A stretch of 64,000 nucleotides of DNA from Bacillus massilioanorexius (GCF_902374955.1 NZ_CABKRX010000030.1:1-64000), one strand, 5' to 3'. Positions 18,265-27,362 are shown, counted from the stretch's first letter. The notes: generated from the sequence alone by a model not told the origin. Made by a program: numbers and translations.

Positions 18265-18294
18265 TTGACGTCTAAAAATTCCCTACTGTATAAT
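18265..18294 (+). promoter_or_regulatory. sigH promoter
   Basis: TTGACG (18265-18270), 18-nt spacer, TATAAT (18289-18294). The spacer and surroundings are A/T rich; in B. subtilis the sigH promoter is sigma-A dependent and repressed by AbrB. Confidence 0.8.
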
Positions 18295-18328
18295 AATTCT
18301 AACTTATGTTTCAGTCGGGAGGGGTATA

Positions 18329-18979
18329 ATGGTTGCACAATATGGACACAAAGTGAACGAAAAATTTCTACATTTAGACGACGACATACTAGTAGAGTTA
18401 GTTCATAAGGGAGAAAGTGAAGCTTTAGATTTTTTGATTCATAAGTATCGTAATTTTGTCAGAGCGAAAGCTCGAACGTATTTTCTAATAGGGGCAGATA
18501 AAGAAGATATTGTTCAAGAAGGTATGATAGGTTTATATAAAGCAATTCGAGATTTTAAAGAGGACAAGCTTACCTCTTTTAAAGCTTTTGCTGAATTATG
18601 CATTACAAGACAAATTATTACAGCTATTAAAACTGCAACACGTCAAAAGCATATACCATTGAATTCATATGTTTCGTTGGATAAACCGATTTATGATGAA
18701 GAATCAGATCGAACACTTTTAGATGTGATTACGGGTGCAAAAACCATGAACCCAGAAGAATTAATTATCAACCAAGAAGAGTTTGATGATATAGAACTAC
18801 AGATGGGCGAATTATTAAGTGAGTTGGAACGAAAAGTACTTGCTCTTTATTTAGATGGGCAGTCCTATCAAGAAATTTCAGAGGAATTGAATAGACATGT
18901 GAAATCTATCGATAATGCGCTTCAAAGAGTAAAGCGAAAACTAGAGCGTTATTTAGAAATCCGTGAAATTTCCCTTTAA
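18329..18979 (+). CDS. sigH: RNA polymerase sigma-H factor (SigH/Spo0H)
   Basis: Sigma factor for early stationary phase, competence and sporulation initiation. The 216-residue protein shows region 2 ('DIVQEGMIGLYKAIRDF', about 60-77) and a C-terminal region 4 helix-turn-helix ('SYQEISEELNRHVKSIDN', about 182-200). The segment from 'RNFVRAKAR' to the C-terminus is nearly identical to the B. subtilis protein; the first 25 residues diverge. ATG after GGGAGGGG. Has its own promoter upstream. Confidence 0.97.
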   Translation: MVAQYGHKVNEKFLHLDDDILVELVHKGESEALDFLIHKYRNFVRAKARTYFLIGADKEDIVQEGMIGLYKAIRDFKEDKLTSFKAFAELCITRQIITAIKTATRQKHIPLNSYVSLDKPIYDEESDRTLLDVITGAKTMNPEELIINQEEFDDIELQMGELLSELERKVLALYLDGQSYQEISEELNRHVKSIDNALQRVKRKLERYLEIREISL

Positions 18980-19103
18980 CAAAATCCTTTCTGAAAACAT
19001 ACTCCTTCCAAATACTCATTACCCTTTTGTCCGTTGACATTATACAGCATGCATGATAAGGTTTTAAGGAAATATTTTAATCGTACAAGCAGGTGTAAAA
19101 TTC

Positions 19104-19253
19104 ATGAGAAGTAAAGTGACTCTCGCATGTGCAGATTGTGGTTCGAGAAATTATTCAACTGAGAGCAGCAAAATTTCTAAATCAGAACGCCTTGAAATCA
19201 AGAAATTTTGTAAAATATGCAATGCTCATACTCTTCATAAAGAAACAAAATAA
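19104..19253 (+). CDS. rpmG: 50S ribosomal protein L33
   Basis: A 49-residue ORF beginning MRSKVTLACADCGSRNY and ending HKETK. It is the zinc-binding (C+) form, with CxxC pairs CADC and CKIC. Position between sigH and secE matches rpmGB of B. subtilis. Start ATG after a GCAGGTG ribosome site. Complete; no frameshift. Confidence 0.93.
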   Translation: MRSKVTLACADCGSRNYSTESSKISKSERLEIKKFCKICNAHTLHKETK

Positions 19254-19291
19254 TATATAACATATACACTTAAAAGGTGGAGGTTAGACAC

Positions 19292-19477
19292 ATGCAACGC
19301 ATGACCGATTTTTTTCGCGGCGTAGTTCGAGAAATGAAAAAAGTAAGCTGGCCGAAAAGAAAAGAGCTTACTAGCTACACAATCATTGTTCTAACAACTG
19401 TTATCTTTATGGCTTTATTCTTTACAGTTATTGATCTAGGTATTTCTGAAGTTATCCGATTAGTAACAAAAAATTAA
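19292..19477 (+). CDS. secE: Preprotein translocase subunit SecE
   Basis: Single-span (about residues 35-57) essential subunit of the SecYEG channel. The 61-residue product contains the conserved amphipathic segment 'EMKKVSWPKRKEL' before the membrane helix. The ATG at 19292 is chosen because the in-frame GTG at 19277 lies within the ribosome site AGGTGGAGG. Followed by a terminator-like hairpin before nusG. Confidence 0.95.
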   Translation: MQRMTDFFRGVVREMKKVSWPKRKELTSYTIIVLTTVIFMALFFTVIDLGISEVIRLVTKN

Positions 19478-19552
19478 TAGATAAACCCTTTTTTGTTAAT
19501 TGAATAAGATATTCGTAAAAAAGGCATAATAGTGATAGAATAATAAGTATAT

Positions 19553-19578
19553 AAAAAGCCCGTTTTTGTGGCTTTTTT
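19553..19578 (+). terminator. Terminator between secE and nusG
   Basis: AAAAAGCC and GGCTTTTTT form an 8-bp stem with a nine-base loop and a T tail. Probably partial, since nusG usually lies in the same transcription unit. Confidence 0.75.
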
Positions 19579-19647
19579 AATTTGGGAAAATTATGTAGTT
19601 GATTTTAGCAAAATTTTAAAAGTTACCCTATAAGATGAATGAAAAGC

Positions 19648-19680
19648 AGGGAGGGAAGGACATAACGTCCTGATAAAATG
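19648..19680 (+). promoter_or_regulatory. nusG ribosome site with a hairpin between SD and start codon
   Basis: The only strong ribosome site, AGGGAGGG (19648-19655), is 22 bases from the nusG ATG, too far for normal use. Between them AGGAC (19657-19661) pairs with GTCCT (19667-19671). Folding this 15-nt hairpin leaves about seven effective bases, the ideal distance. No alternative start codon lies between; the frame has a TAA at 19663. Confidence 0.65.
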
Positions 19681-20211
19681 GAAAAGAATTGGTATGTTGT
19701 TCACACTTATTCTGGATATGAGAATAAAGTAAAAGCGAACTTGGAAAAACGTGTAGAATCAATGGGAATGCAAGATAAAATCTTCCGAGTTGTTGTTCCT
19801 GAAGAGGAAGAAACAGAAATTAAAAACGGCAAGAAAAAAGTCGTAAAGAAAAAAGTATTCCCTGGTTATGTGCTTGTAGAAATTATTATGACGGATGACT
19901 CTTGGTATGTTGTTCGTAATACGCCAGGTGTAACTGGATTCGTAGGATCTGCAGGTGGTGGTTCAAAACCAACTCCTCTTTTACCAGAAGAAGTAGTAGC
20001 TCTACTGAAACAAATGGGAATGGAAGAAAAACGAGTAGAAGTTGACTTTGAATTAGGTGAGTCAGTACAAATTAAAGAAGGACCTTTTGCTACTTATACA
20101 GGTATCATTGAAGAGCTTGATACAGATAAAGCAAAAGTAAAAGTTCTTGTAAATATGTTTGGTAGAGATACGAAGGTAGAGCTTGATTTTACCCAAGTTG
20201 AAAAATTATAA
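19678..20211 (+). CDS. nusG: Transcription termination/antitermination protein NusG
   Basis: Binds the RNA polymerase clamp and influences pausing, termination and coupling to ribosomes. The 177-residue protein has the N-terminal NGN domain starting 'KNWYVVHTYSGYE' (about 3-115) and a C-terminal KOW domain ('GESVQIKEGPFATYTGII', about 125-177). Initiation context is unusual: a hairpin separates the Shine-Dalgarno sequence from the ATG. Precedes the L11-L1 operon, as usual. Confidence 0.97.
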   Translation: MEKNWYVVHTYSGYENKVKANLEKRVESMGMQDKIFRVVVPEEEETEIKNGKKKVVKKKVFPGYVLVEIIMTDDSWYVVRNTPGVTGFVGSAGGGSKPTPLLPEEVVALLKQMGMEEKRVEVDFELGESVQIKEGPFATYTGIIEELDTDKAKVKVLVNMFGRDTKVELDFTQVEKL

Positions 20212-20292
20212 TTCGAAAAAACTTGAAATACATCCTGATAGATGATAAAATTTCATAGGTCAGTATGTCTCAATGATTAGAGGCCTGAACAA

Positions 20293-20387
20293 TTGTTTAG
20301 TTCTTTATTCGATATATAAAGAATCTTATGAGTGGGAGGGGAACGAGCCCCTATTACCACATCACGGACTTTAAGGAGGTGTGTCTC
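20293..20387 (+). promoter_or_regulatory. rplK promoter and leader hairpin
   Basis: A possible promoter TTGTTT (20293-20298), 16-nt spacer, TATAAA (20315-20320). The leader then contains GTGGGAGGGG..CCCCTATTACCAC, in which GGGG/CCCC and GTGG/CCAC pair, followed by ATCACGG and the ribosome site AAGGAGGTG. The leader is similar to that of other Bacillus rplK genes as I remember it; autoregulation by L1 is a reasonable but untested reading. Confidence 0.6.
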
Positions 20388-20813
20388 GTGGCTAAAAAAG
20401 TAATTAAAATTGTAAAACTTCAGATTCCTGCAGCTAAAGCTAATCCAGCTCCACCAGTTGGTCCAGCACTTGGTCAAGCGGGTGTTAACATCATGGGTTT
20501 CTGTAAAGAGTTTAACGCTCGTACTGCAGAACAAGCTGGTCTTATCATTCCTGTAGAAATTACGGTTTTCGAAGACCGTTCATTTACATTCATTACGAAA
20601 ACTCCACCTGCTGCTGTATTACTTAAAAAAGCGGCTGGTATCGAGTCAGGTTCTGGTGAACCAAATCGTAAGAAAGTGGCAACAGTTAAACGCGACAAAG
20701 TGCGTGAGATTGCTGAAACTAAAATGCCTGATCTAAACGCTGCAAACGTTGAGTCTGCAATGCGTATGGTTGAAGGTACTGCACGTAGCATGGGTATTGT
20801 CATCGAAGACTAA
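20388..20813 (+). CDS. rplK: 50S ribosomal protein L11
   Basis: Component of the GTPase-associated centre, binding 23S rRNA with L10 and required for RelA activation. The 141-residue product has the N-terminal proline-rich domain ('ANPAPPVGPALGQAGVN') and the C-terminal RNA-binding domain. The start is GTG at 20388 after AAGGAGGTG; in-frame upstream codons (from 20328) are rejected as leader sequence because the known length is 141. Confidence 0.97.
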   Translation: MAKKVIKIVKLQIPAAKANPAPPVGPALGQAGVNIMGFCKEFNARTAEQAGLIIPVEITVFEDRSFTFITKTPPAAVLLKKAAGIESGSGEPNRKKVATVKRDKVREIAETKMPDLNAANVESAMRMVEGTARSMGIVIED

Positions 20814-20843
20814 TCCTTGCAAATAAGTTAGACGTTTCTACGG

Positions 20844-20880
20844 GGTTGCGAAGTTCATAATATAATTTCGCAACCTTTTT
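20844..20880 (+). terminator. Terminator/attenuator between rplK and rplA
   Basis: GGTTGCGAA (20844-20852) pairs with TTCGCAACC (20867-20875), followed by five T. Because rplA has no obvious promoter of its own, this probably gives partial termination within the L11-L1 operon. Confidence 0.8.
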
Positions 20881-20928
20881 CGTGGGAGGCTTATACCGTT
20901 AAAACCACATTATTAGGAGGATTTAAAA

Positions 20929-21630
20929 ATGGCTAAAAAAAGTAAAAAATATGTAGAAGCTGCTAAACTTGTAGAAGCTTCAAAAGCATACTCAGTAACA
21001 GAAGCTATCGAGCTTGTTAAAAAAACAAACTTCACTAAGTTTGATGCAACAGTAGAGGTTGCTTTCCGTCTTGGAGTAGATCCTAAGAAAGCTGACCAAC
21101 AAATCCGTGGAGCTCTAGTTCTTCCAAATGGAACTGGTAAAACTCAACGTGTATTAGTATTCGCTAAAGGTGAAAAAGCTAAAGAAGCAGAAGCTGCTGG
21201 AGCTGACTTCGTAGGCGATGCTGACTACATCAACAAAATCCAACAAGGTTGGTTTGAGTTTGATGTAATCGTTGCTACTCCTGATATGATGGGTGAAGTT
21301 GGTAAACTTGGTCGTGTATTAGGACCTAAAGGTTTAATGCCAAACCCTAAAACAGGTACAGTTACTTTTGACGTAACAAAAGCAATCAATGAAATCAAAG
21401 CTGGTAAAGTAGAATACCGTGTAGATAAATCTGGTAACATCCATGTACCAATCGGAAAAGTTTCTTTTGAAGATAACAAATTAGCTGAAAACTTCACTGC
21501 TATCTATGATCAAATGATCAAAGTTAAACCAGCAGCTGCTAAAGGAACTTACATTAAGAACTTAACTGTAACTTCTACAATGGGACCTGGAATTAAAGTA
21601 GATCCTTCTACTTTCGCTTTAAAAAACTAA
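20929..21630 (+). CDS. rplA: 50S ribosomal protein L1
   Basis: Forms the mobile L1 stalk at the E site and is a translational regulator of its own operon in many bacteria. The 233-residue protein carries the L1 signature around 'GKLGRVLGPKGLMPNPKTGT'. ATG after TTAGGAGG. Followed by the promoter and leader of rplJ. Confidence 0.97.
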   Translation: MAKKSKKYVEAAKLVEASKAYSVTEAIELVKKTNFTKFDATVEVAFRLGVDPKKADQQIRGALVLPNGTGKTQRVLVFAKGEKAKEAEAAGADFVGDADYINKIQQGWFEFDVIVATPDMMGEVGKLGRVLGPKGLMPNPKTGTVTFDVTKAINEIKAGKVEYRVDKSGNIHVPIGKVSFEDNKLAENFTAIYDQMIKVKPAAAKGTYIKNLTVTSTMGPGIKVDPSTFALKN

Positions 21631-21643
21631 TACAAAAAAATAA

Positions 21644-21673
21644 TTGACATTCGACATATGAGTGTTATATAAT
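21644..21673 (+). promoter_or_regulatory. rplJL promoter
   Basis: A consensus TTGACA (21644-21649), 18-nt spacer, TATAAT (21668-21673) just after the rplA stop. Drives the L10 leader and rplJ-rplL. Confidence 0.85.
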
Positions 21674-21679
21674 TTTTCT

Positions 21680-21838
21680 TGTTGTAAAAATGAATACCAT
21701 TTGTACCGTAGACAGCAGGGGTTCTACTTTAGGAACTTAATATCCTGCCGAGGTAATTTCGATATATTTAGTCATTGACTATTTTCTGGAATTTACTGCC
21801 CTCAAGTCTATTATTGTTGATCTGAGGGTTTTCTTTTT
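21680..21838 (+). promoter_or_regulatory. L10 leader with attenuator
   Basis: Leader RNA expected to bind the L10(L12)4 complex. The segment from GTAGACAGCAGGGG to CCTGCCGAGGTAA (about 21708-21756) forms the branched CAGG/CCTG element of the Firmicute L10 leader. It ends in an intrinsic terminator, CCCTCA (21799-21804) with TGAGGG (21823-21828) followed by TTTTCTTTTT. Binding of excess L10-L12 is thought to favour the terminator. Confidence 0.85.
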
Positions 21839-21885
21839 GAACGGTATAAATGTGTTTTAAGCAAATCTAATAGGAGGTGTAATTG

Positions 21886-22386
21886 ATGAGCAGCGCTATT
21901 GAGGCTAAAAAACAAATCGTGCAAGAAATTGCCGACAAAATGAAAGCTAGCAAATCAACAATCGTTGTTGATTACCGTGGATTGAACGTTGCTGAGGTAA
22001 CAGAATTACGTAAGCAACTACGTGAAGCGGGTATCGAATTTAAAGTGTACAAAAATACGCTTACTCGTCTTGCTGCGGAATCAGCTGAAGTTGCTGAGTT
22101 AAACTCAGTTCTTACTGGTCCGAACGCAATTGCTTTTTCTAACGAAGATGTAGTTGCACCTGCGAAAATCCTTAACGATTTCGCAAAAAAACACGAAGCA
22201 TTAGAAATTAAAGCTGGTGTAATTGAAGGTAACGTTGCAACAGTAGAAGAAGTTAAAGCTCTTGCTGAACTTCCATCTCGTGAAGGTCTTCTTTCTATGT
22301 TACTTAGCGTACTTCAAGCTCCAATCCGCAACCTTGCTCTTGCTACTAAAGCAGTTGCAGATCAAAAAGAAGAACAAGGCGCATAA
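21886..22386 (+). CDS. rplJ: 50S ribosomal protein L10
   Basis: Base of the L7/L12 stalk, linking 23S rRNA to the L12 dimers. The 166-residue product starts MSSAIEAKK; the in-frame TTG one codon upstream is rejected because the family starts MSSAIE and the AGGAGGTG site suits the ATG. The C-terminal helix 'MLLSVLQAPIRNLALATKAV' binds L12. Controlled by the L10 leader. Confidence 0.96.
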   Translation: MSSAIEAKKQIVQEIADKMKASKSTIVVDYRGLNVAEVTELRKQLREAGIEFKVYKNTLTRLAAESAEVAELNSVLTGPNAIAFSNEDVVAPAKILNDFAKKHEALEIKAGVIEGNVATVEEVKALAELPSREGLLSMLLSVLQAPIRNLALATKAVADQKEEQGA

Positions 22387-22457
22387 TTGTTGCCTCGTAT
22401 ATTCGTAAAAACTAATCTTAAAATATTAATCGAAAAGTATTAAGGAGGAAATATATA

Positions 22458-22823
22458 ATGACTAAAGAACAAATCATTGAAGCAGTTAAATCTATGACTG
22501 TTTTAGAACTAAATGACCTTGTAAAAGCAATCGAAGAAGAATTTGGCGTAACTGCTGCTGCTCCTGTAGCAATGGTTGGCGGAGCTGCTGGTGGAGATGC
22601 AGCTGCTGAAAAAACTGAATTTGACGTAGTACTAGCTGGTGCTGGAGATCAAAAAATCAAAGTTATCAAAGTGGTACGTGAAGTTACAGGTCTTGGACTT
22701 AAAGAAGCAAAAGAACTTGTTGACAACACTCCAAAAGCGCTTAAAGAAGGCGTTTCTAAAGATGAAGCTGAAGAAATCAAAGCTAAACTTGAAGAAGTTG
22801 GAGCAAACGTTGAAGTTAAGTAA
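22458..22823 (+). CDS. rplL: 50S ribosomal protein L7/L12
   Basis: Multicopy stalk protein recruiting translational GTPases. The 121 residues comprise an N-terminal dimerisation helix pair (about 1-33), an Ala/Gly-rich hinge (about 34-52) and the C-terminal factor-binding domain with 'KVVREVTGLGLKEAKELV'. ATG after AAGGAGG. Ends at a strong terminator. Confidence 0.97.
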   Translation: MTKEQIIEAVKSMTVLELNDLVKAIEEEFGVTAAAPVAMVGGAAGGDAAAEKTEFDVVLAGAGDQKIKVIKVVREVTGLGLKEAKELVDNTPKALKEGVSKDEAEEIKAKLEEVGANVEVK

Positions 22824-22837
22824 TGTTGCTTAAAAAA

Positions 22838-22868
22838 AGAGCTCGCTGAATACAGCGAGCTTTTTTTG
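22838..22868 (+). terminator. Terminator after rplL
   Basis: AGCTCGCTG and CAGCGAGCT form a 9-bp stem around a four-base loop, followed by seven T. Confidence 0.93.
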
Positions 22869-22952
22869 GCTAGATAAGAAACTAGGTTCTCCGTTGTACT
22901 ATCTTCAATAAAGCTAGACTTCTAAAATATCCTTTCTAAAGGAGGATGTCCT

Positions 22953-23558
22953 TTGACAAATCATTATTATACAAAAAATCCAGGTGTGGAAAGTAATCCT
23001 AAGTATTGGGAGTTCACGTTGAGAGGAAAAACATTTCGTTTTAAAACGGATAACGGAGTTTTCTCGAAAAAAGAAGTGGATTTTGGTTCGCGTTTATTAA
23101 TTGATAGTTTCTCTTATCCTGATGGAGGAGAAGGAGGAATCTTGGATGTAGGCTGCGGGTATGGGCCAATTGGTTTAAGTGTTGCGAATGATTACCCAGA
23201 AGTACATGTTGAAATGATTGACGTGAATGCTCGTGCGGTTCAATTAGCGATAGATAACGCTGAACTAAATGGTGTAACCAATGTAACGATTTATGAGAGT
23301 GATGTTTTCTCGGAAGTGAAAAATAAATCCTTCGCCGCTATTTTAACTAACCCGCCGATTAGGGCAGGTAAGCAAGTGGTTCATGATATATTTACAAATA
23401 GTTTTAATCATTTATCTGCGAATGGAGAGCTATGGGTTGTAATCCAGAAGAAACAAGGTGCTCCATCAGCGATGGCTAAAATGGAAGAATTATTTGGCAA
23501 TGTTGAAGTATTTGTAAAAAAGAAGGGTTATTATATACTTGTTTCTAAAAAAGTTTGA
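22953..23558 (+). CDS. ybxB: RsmC-like class I methyltransferase (YbxB)
   Basis: Probable rRNA/RNA methyltransferase. The 201-residue protein has the SAM-binding motif I 'LDVGCGYGPIG' (near 69) and the catalytic 'TNPPIRAGK' motif, typical of the RsmC/RsmD-like group acting on exocyclic guanine nitrogens. The start is TTG at 22953 after AAGGAGG. It keeps its conserved place between rplL and rpoB. The exact substrate is unknown. Confidence 0.9.
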   Translation: MTNHYYTKNPGVESNPKYWEFTLRGKTFRFKTDNGVFSKKEVDFGSRLLIDSFSYPDGGEGGILDVGCGYGPIGLSVANDYPEVHVEMIDVNARAVQLAIDNAELNGVTNVTIYESDVFSEVKNKSFAAILTNPPIRAGKQVVHDIFTNSFNHLSANGELWVVIQKKQGAPSAMAKMEELFGNVEVFVKKKGYYILVSKKV

Positions 23559-23692
23559 CTCTAAAATAGGGCTATGATAGTATTATAAAATGCATATATA
23601 TTATTTCCGCTCATTTTAAATGTTAAATAATCGTATAAATTAAGAATTAGTGGGAAAAATATATAAAATAATAGTTCGTTTTATGAGTATTG

Positions 23693-23721
23693 TGGTTTTT
23701 AAATAAAACCATTTTCTTTTT
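23693..23721 (+). terminator. Terminator between ybxB and rpoB
   Basis: TGGTTTT (23693-23699) and AAAACCA (23705-23711) pair around TAAAT, followed by a T-rich tract. The remaining upstream region to rpoB holds a small hairpin GAACT..AGTTC around a TATAAT (23735-23740), a possible -10, without a clear -35. Confidence 0.65.
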
Positions 23722-23792
23722 GTCTAAGAGAACTTATAATAGTTCTTTTGGATAATAAATCCTTATAACGCTTGATTTGAGGGGTGAATCTG

Positions 23793-26700
23793 TTGACAGG
23801 TCAACTTGTTCAGTATGGACGACACCGCCAACGCAGAAGCTATGCGCGCATTAGCGAGGTGCTGGAATTACCAAACCTTATTGAAATCCAAACAGCATCA
23901 TACCAAAATTTCTTGGATGAAGGCTTAAGAGAGATGTTCAAGGATATTTCTCCTATCGAGGATTTCACTGGAAACCTATCGTTGGAATTTATTGATTACA
24001 GCTTAGGCGATCCTAAGTATTCTGTAGAGGAATCAAAAGAGCGCGATGTAACGTACTCAGCTCCTCTACGTGTGAAAGTCCGTCTAGTTAATAAAGAAAC
24101 AGGGGAAGTAAAAGACCAAGATGTTTTCATGGGTGACTTTCCTTTAATGACGGAAACAGGAACATTTGTTGTAAATGGAGCAGAGCGTGTTATTGTATCA
24201 CAGCTTGTACGTTCTCCAAGTGTGTACTTTAGTAATAAAGTAGACAAAAATGGTAAAAATGGCTTCACAGCAACAGTAATACCTAACCGTGGAGCATGGT
24301 TAGAATATGAAACAGATGCTAAAGATGTTGTTTATGTAAGAATTGATCGTACACGAAAACTTCCAGTAACTGTACTTTTACGTGCGCTTGGTTTTGGTTC
24401 TGATCAAGAGATTATCGACTTATTAGGAGATAATGAATACTTACGTAATACTCTTGAAAAAGATAACACAGAAAGCACTGAGAAAGCATTAATTGAAATT
24501 TATGAACGTCTAAGACCAGGTGAACCACCTACAGTGGAGAATGCGAAAAGCCTATTGGTTTCTCGATTCTTTGATCCTAAACGCTATGATTTAGCGAATG
24601 TTGGACGTTACAAAATAAATAAAAAACTTCATATTAAAAACCGCTTATTTAATCAGCGTATTGCAGAAACATTGGTTGATTCAGAAACTGGAGAAATCAT
24701 TGTGGAAAAAGGAACGCTATTAGATCGCCGTAATTTGGATCGTATTCTACCTTATTTAGAGGCAGGAACTGGTTTTAAAACGTTCAAACCATTCGGTGGC
24801 GTGGTAGAAGATGATGTTTTACTGCAATCTATTAAAATTTATTCACCAGCTGAAACTGAAGGTGAAAAAGAGATAAACATAATTGGTAATGCAAATATCG
24901 TAGAAGAGATTAAAAATATCACACCTGCAGATATTATTGCATCTATTAGTTACTTCTTTAACTTGTTACACCAAGTTGGAGATACAGATGATATCGATCA
25001 TCTAGGAAATCGTCGTTTACGTTCTGTTGGTGAGTTACTACAAAACCAATTCCGTATTGGTTTATCTCGTATGGAACGTGTAGTTCGTGAAAGAATGTCA
25101 ATTCAAGATACGAACACAATTACACCGCAGCAACTGATTAATATTCGACCAGTTATTGCGTCTATTAAAGAATTCTTCGGAAGCTCTCAATTATCGCAAT
25201 TCATGGATCAAACGAATCCACTGGCTGAATTAACACACAAACGTCGTCTTTCAGCATTAGGGCCTGGTGGTTTAACTCGTGAACGTGCTGGATTTGAAGT
25301 TCGTGACGTTCACTATTCTCACTATGGTCGTATGTGTCCGATTGAAACACCTGAGGGTCCAAATATCGGATTAATTAACTCATTATCTAGTTTCGCAAAG
25401 GTAAATCGTTTTGGGTTTATTGAAACTCCATATAGAAAAGTTGACCCGGAAACAGGAAAAGTAACTAATCATATCGATTATTTAACAGCAGATGAAGAAG
25501 ACAATTATGTGGTAGCACAAGCAAATGTACTTCTTTCAGATGATGGAGCTTTCCTTGATAATGAAGTTGTTGCTCGTTTCCGAGGAGAAAATACAGTCGT
25601 ACCACATGATCGTGTTGATTATATGGATGTATCACCTAAACAGGTTGTATCAGCAGCGACTGCTTGTATTCCTTTCTTAGAAAATGATGACTCTAACCGT
25701 GCACTAATGGGTGCGAACATGCAACGTCAAGCTGTACCATTAATGCAACCAGAATCACCAATTGTTGGAACAGGAATGGAATATGTATCTGCGAAGGATT
25801 CAGGGGCTGCAGTAATCTGTAAGCATGATGGAATCGTAGAACATGTTGAATCACGCGAAGTATGGGTTCGCCGTATTTCAGTGGTAGATGGCCAAGAGGT
25901 CAAGGGTAACCTTGATAAGTACCGCATGTTAAAATTCATCCGTTCTAACCAAGGAACATGTTACAACCAACGCCCAATCGTAGCTGTTGGAAACCGTGTA
26001 ACAAAAGGTGAAATTTTAGCTGATGGTCCATCAATGGAAAAGGGTGAATTAGCTCTTGGACGTAACGTGTTAGTAGGATTTATGACATGGGATGGATACA
26101 ACTACGAAGATGCAATCATTATGAGTGAGCGTCTTGTAAAAGACGATGTATATACATCTATTCATATCGAAGAATACGAATCAGAATCTCGTGATACAAA
26201 GCTAGGACCTGAAGAAATCACTCGTGATATTCCAAACGTAGGTGAAGATGCTTTAAGAAACCTAGATGAAAGAGGAATTATTCGTATTGGTGCTGAAGTA
26301 AAAGATGGTGATTTACTAGTAGGTAAAGTAACTCCTAAAGGTGTTACAGAACTTACTGCTGAAGAACGTCTTCTACATGCGATCTTCGGTGAGAAGGCGC
26401 GTGAAGTACGTGATACATCACTACGTGTACCACATGGTGGTGGCGGTATCGTTCTAGATGTTAAAGTATTTAACCGCGAAGATGGAGATGAACTTCCTCC
26501 AGGAGTAAATCAACTTGTTCGTGCTTATATTGTTCAAAAACGTAAAATCTCCGAGGGAGATAAAATGGCTGGACGTCATGGTAATAAAGGGGTTATCTCA
26601 AGAATCTTACCAGAAGAAGATATGCCTTACTTACCAGACGGTACTCCGATTGATATTATGCTTAACCCTCAGGGTGTACCATCACGTATGAATATCGGAC

Positions 26701-27362
26701 AGGTGTTAGAATTACACTTAGGTATGGCAGCTCGCTACTTAGGTATTCATGTTGCATCGCCAGTATTCGATGGAGCAACCGAGGATGATGTATGGAGCAC
26801 AATTGAAGAAGCTGGTATGGCACGTGATGCTAAAACAGTTCTTTATGATGGACGTACAGGTGAACCGTTTGATAACCGTGTATCTGTTGGTATCATGTAT
26901 ATGATTAAACTAGCCCACATGGTTGATGATAAACTACATGCTCGTTCTACTGGACCATACTCACTAGTAACACAGCAACCACTTGGTGGTAAAGCTCAGT
27001 TCGGTGGACAACGTTTCGGTGAGATGGAGGTATGGGCACTTGAAGCTTATGGTGCAGCATATACTCTTCAAGAAATTCTTACTGTTAAATCAGATGATGT
27101 TGTTGGTCGTGTAAAAACATACGAAGCGATTGTTAAAGGTGAAAATGTACCAGAACCAGGTGTTCCGGAATCATTTAAAGTATTAATTAAAGAGCTTCAA
27201 AGCTTAGGTTTAGATGTTAAGATCATGTCTAGCGATGATCAAGAAATAGAAATGCGTGATACAGAAGATGACGAAGACGTTCATCAAAGTGATGCATTAT
27301 CATTAGAGTCAGAAACAAAAGAAGAAACTGTTGAAGAAACAGAAGTAAATACAACCAAGTAA
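23793..27362 (+). CDS. rpoB: RNA polymerase beta subunit
   Basis: Catalytic core subunit of RNA polymerase, 1189 residues. The start is TTG at 23793 (MTGQLVQYGRH), chosen over the in-frame GTG at 23784 because the latter overlaps the GAGGGGTG ribosome site. The rifampicin pocket is wild type by inspection: 'QFMDQTNPL' and 'ELTHKRRLSALG' with H482 and S487 in B. subtilis numbering. The C-terminus is acidic and variable. rpoC follows 64 bases later. Confidence 0.98.
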   Translation: MTGQLVQYGRHRQRRSYARISEVLELPNLIEIQTASYQNFLDEGLREMFKDISPIEDFTGNLSLEFIDYSLGDPKYSVEESKERDVTYSAPLRVKVRLVNKETGEVKDQDVFMGDFPLMTETGTFVVNGAERVIVSQLVRSPSVYFSNKVDKNGKNGFTATVIPNRGAWLEYETDAKDVVYVRIDRTRKLPVTVLLRALGFGSDQEIIDLLGDNEYLRNTLEKDNTESTEKALIEIYERLRPGEPPTVENAKSLLVSRFFDPKRYDLANVGRYKINKKLHIKNRLFNQRIAETLVDSETGEIIVEKGTLLDRRNLDRILPYLEAGTGFKTFKPFGGVVEDDVLLQSIKIYSPAETEGEKEINIIGNANIVEEIKNITPADIIASISYFFNLLHQVGDTDDIDHLGNRRLRSVGELLQNQFRIGLSRMERVVRERMSIQDTNTITPQQLINIRPVIASIKEFFGSSQLSQFMDQTNPLAELTHKRRLSALGPGGLTRERAGFEVRDVHYSHYGRMCPIETPEGPNIGLINSLSSFAKVNRFGFIETPYRKVDPETGKVTNHIDYLTADEEDNYVVAQANVLLSDDGAFLDNEVVARFRGENTVVPHDRVDYMDVSPKQVVSAATACIPFLENDDSNRALMGANMQRQAVPLMQPESPIVGTGMEYVSAKDSGAAVICKHDGIVEHVESREVWVRRISVVDGQEVKGNLDKYRMLKFIRSNQGTCYNQRPIVAVGNRVTKGEILADGPSMEKGELALGRNVLVGFMTWDGYNYEDAIIMSERLVKDDVYTSIHIEEYESESRDTKLGPEEITRDIPNVGEDALRNLDERGIIRIGAEVKDGDLLVGKVTPKGVTELTAEERLLHAIFGEKAREVRDTSLRVPHGGGGIVLDVKVFNREDGDELPPGVNQLVRAYIVQKRKISEGDKMAGRHGNKGVISRILPEEDMPYLPDGTPIDIMLNPQGVPSRMNIGQVLELHLGMAARYLGIHVASPVFDGATEDDVWSTIEEAGMARDAKTVLYDGRTGEPFDNRVSVGIMYMIKLAHMVDDKLHARSTGPYSLVTQQPLGGKAQFGGQRFGEMEVWALEAYGAAYTLQEILTVKSDDVVGRVKTYEAIVKGENVPEPGVPESFKVLIKELQSLGLDVKIMSSDDQEIEMRDTEDDEDVHQSDALSLESETKEETVEETEVNTTK

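Noticed and set aside
23784..23792. GTG start for rpoB three codons upstream
   Set aside because: It overlaps the GAGGGGTG ribosome site; the TTG at 23793 matches the conserved MTGQLVQ start.
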